NCBI RefSeq assembly: GCF_002750855.1
Contig: NZ_NWUC01000007.1
Span: 62,001 to 126,000, forward strand
Length of the DNA: 64,000 nt
Direction: 5' to 3'
Source of the DNA: Neopararhizobium haloflavum
GTDB lineage: Bacteria > Pseudomonadota > Alphaproteobacteria > Rhizobiales > Rhizobiaceae
Shown: positions 62,596 to 64,000 of the stretch, in pieces
Numbering within the stretch: the first letter of the stretch is position 1
Layout: each line of letters opens with the position of its first letter
Position numbers and translations under genes: made by a program
Notes under the pieces: model-generated
Seen by the model: only the letters and a program-made list of their open reading frames with translations
What the model was told of the DNA's origin: nothing
Databases searched by the model: none

Positions 62596-63963
62596 ATGCT
62601 CAGGAACGATCAGCTCGATCAGTGGGATCGCGAGAATTTCTTCCACCCCTCGACGCACATGGGCCAGCACGAGCGTGGCGAGGCGGCAAACCGGATCATA
62701 ACCGGTGGATCGGGCGTTTTTATCGAAGATCGCAACGGCACGAAGCTGCTTGACGGTTTTGCCGGGCTCTACTGCGTGAATGTCGGCTATGGCCGCCAGG
62801 AAATCGCCGAGGCGATCGCCGCCCAGGCGAAGGAACTCGCCTACTACCACGCTTATGTCGGCCACGGCACGGAAGCCTCGATCACACTCGCCAAAATGGT
62901 GATGGAGCGCATGCCCGAACATATGTCGAAGGTCTATTTCGGCCTCGGCGGCTCGGATGCCAACGAAACCAACATCAAGCTCGTCTGGTACTACAACAAT
63001 ATCCTTGGCCGGCCGGAGAAGAAGAAGATCATTTCGCGCTGGCGCGGCTATCATGGTTCCGGCCTGATGACCGGCTCGCTGACCGGTCTCACTCCGTTTC
63101 ACAACAAATTCGATCTGCCGCTTTCTCAGGTCCTGCACACCGAGACCCCTTCCTATTTCCGCCGGCCGGACCTCGACATGAGCGAGGCCGACTTCGTCCA
63201 GCATTGCGTGGACAAGCTGGAAGAAATGATCGCCGCGGAAGGTGCCGACACGATCGCCGCCTTCATCGGCGAGCCGATCCTCGGCACGGGCGGCATCATT
63301 CCGGCGCCGGAAGGCTATTGGGCGGCGATCCAGAAAGTGCTCGAAAAGCACGACATCCTCCTGATCGCAGATGAAGTCGTGACCGGCTTTGGCCGCCTCG
63401 GCTCGATGACCGGCTCGAAGCACTACGGGATAAAGCCGGACATCATCACGCTGGCAAAAGGGCTGACCTCAGCCTATGCCCCCCTGTCAGGCTCCGTGAT
63501 CTCCGATCGGATGTGGGACGTTCTGGTCAAGGGCTCCGACGAGATGGGGCCGATCGGCCACGGCTGGACCTATTCGGCGCACCCCATCGGCGCGGCCGCC
63601 GGGGTTGCCAATCTCAAGCTGGTCGACGAAATGGGACTCGTCGAGAACGCCGGCAAGGTCGGGCGATATCTGAACGACAAGATGAAAGACGCCTTGTCCG
63701 CTCACCAGAAGGTCGGGGACGTGCGAGGCGAAGGCATGCTGTGCGCCGTCGAGTTCGTGGACGACAAGACCAGCCGCACCTTCTTCGACGCTGGCCGCAA
63801 GATTGGACCGGCAATGGCGGCGGCGGTGCTGAAGAACGGCGTCATCGGCCGCGCCATGCCCCAGGGTGACATCCTCGGCTTCGCGCCCCCGCTCTGCCTG
63901 ACCGAGGCTGAAGCCGACCAGATCGTCGACGCGACGAAGAAGGCCGTCAAGGAAGTCTTCTGA
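62596..63963 (+). CDS. Class III aminotransferase, probable diaminobutyrate transaminase (DoeD-type)
   Basis: The 455-residue fold-type I PLP enzyme has class III signatures: [19 protein letters not shown], the [19 protein letters not shown] cofactor loop, [15 protein letters not shown], and the PLP lysine in [16 protein letters not shown]. Its position after eutBC suggests transamination of 2,4-diaminobutyrate (DoeD), but related enzymes use beta-alanine, taurine or other omega-amino acids. ATG 62596 follows GGAG at five bases. Confidence 0.85.
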   Translation: MLRNDQLDQWDRENFFHPSTHMGQHERGEAANRIITGGSGVFIEDRNGTKLLDGFAGLYCVNVGYGRQEIAEAIAAQAKELAYYHAYVGHGTEASITLAKMVMERMPEHMSKVYFGLGGSDANETNIKLVWYYNNILGRPEKKKIISRWRGYHGSGLMTGSLTGLTPFHNKFDLPLSQVLHTETPSYFRRPDLDMSEADFVQHCVDKLEEMIAAEGADTIAAFIGEPILGTGGIIPAPEGYWAAIQKVLEKHDILLIADEVVTGFGRLGSMTGSKHYGIKPDIITLAKGLTSAYAPLSGSVISDRMWDVLVKGSDEMGPIGHGWTYSAHPIGAAAGVANLKLVDEMGLVENAGKVGRYLNDKMKDALSAHQKVGDVRGEGMLCAVEFVDDKTSRTFFDAGRKIGPAMAAAVLKNGVIGRAMPQGDILGFAPPLCLTEAEADQIVDATKKAVKEVF

Positions 63964-64000
63964 GGTTGCTCGATGCGCGGGGTCGTTCAGGCCTCGCGCA
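63964..64000. other. Window end, no feature seen
   Basis: Only 37 bases remain after the aminotransferase; nothing can be called. Confidence 0.5.

Overview
The window reads as a chromosomal segment of a high-GC alphaproteobacterium, most likely Hyphomicrobiales (a Phyllobacteriaceae/Rhizobium-type organism). This is an inference from the split imuA-imuB-dnaE2 mutagenesis cassette under an alphaproteobacterial GTTC-N7-GTTC SOS box, the two TRAP transporter catabolic operons, the doeA/eutBC-type ectoine genes, the carboxyspermidine route to polyamines, and general gene style. No 16S or other phylogenetic marker is present, so genus is not claimed.

Left part (1-21.5 kb), metabolic. A partial ABC-transporter ATPase runs off the left edge. 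It is followed by a minus-strand operon dctP-dctQ-dctM-acnX(large)-acnX(small) with a divergent GntR/UTRA regulator, predicted to import and dehydrate a hydroxyproline-like acid. Next come a frameshifted SulP transporter with an intact tandem UspA protein, a zinc-peptidase-like protein, an AmpC-type serine beta-lactamase-family protein and a DUF938 methyltransferase. From 12.9 to 21.5 kb lies a divergent catabolic cluster. On the minus strand are ridA, an amidohydrolase, a creatininase-family hydrolase and a threonine-synthase-like PLP enzyme. On the plus strand are an RpiR regulator, a D-threonine-aldolase/D-serine-dehydratase-type PLP enzyme, and dctQ-dctM-dctP. The set suggests uptake of a cyclic or N-blocked amino acid, ring or amide hydrolysis, and PLP-dependent cleavage.

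Middle part (22-41 kb), accessory. It opens with a tRNA 3'-end fragment and holds a possible new three-gene defence operon (HEPN, PD-(D/E)XK, helical protein; the second gene carries an in-frame stop). It also has two homologous 210-residue tyrosine recombinases, each with a conserved XerC/D-like palindrome just before its start codon, bracketing about 9 kb. That segment contains lysine/arginine-exporter-type genes with an ArgP-like regulator, a DHDPS-family enzyme, a 981-residue SF2 helicase, and a flavodoxin-fold oxidoreductase with a LysR regulator. To the right is a complete three-gene Lamassu-Sir2-like operon (SIR2 effector, small middle subunit, Rad50-like SMC ATPase with zinc hook). About 2.7 kb without convincing intact genes follows, including a frameshifted gene remnant and a low-GC block with repeated GGGGAAAA/TTTTCCCC motifs.

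Right part (41.4-64 kb), mostly core. It contains a polytopic membrane protein; SOS-regulated imuA-imuB-dnaE2; fadD; pgi; a PfkB sugar kinase; nspC with a carboxynorspermidine-dehydrogenase-like gene; pyrC-pyrE; an atypical SDR; and an ectoine/hydroxyectoine degradation cluster (doeA and an M20 deacetylase on the minus strand; eutB, eutC and a class III aminotransferase on the plus strand) around a divergent promoter with two palindromes. Start codons were chosen by ribosome-binding site, overlap with the upstream gene, and family length. All function calls come from reading motifs, not from database searches.
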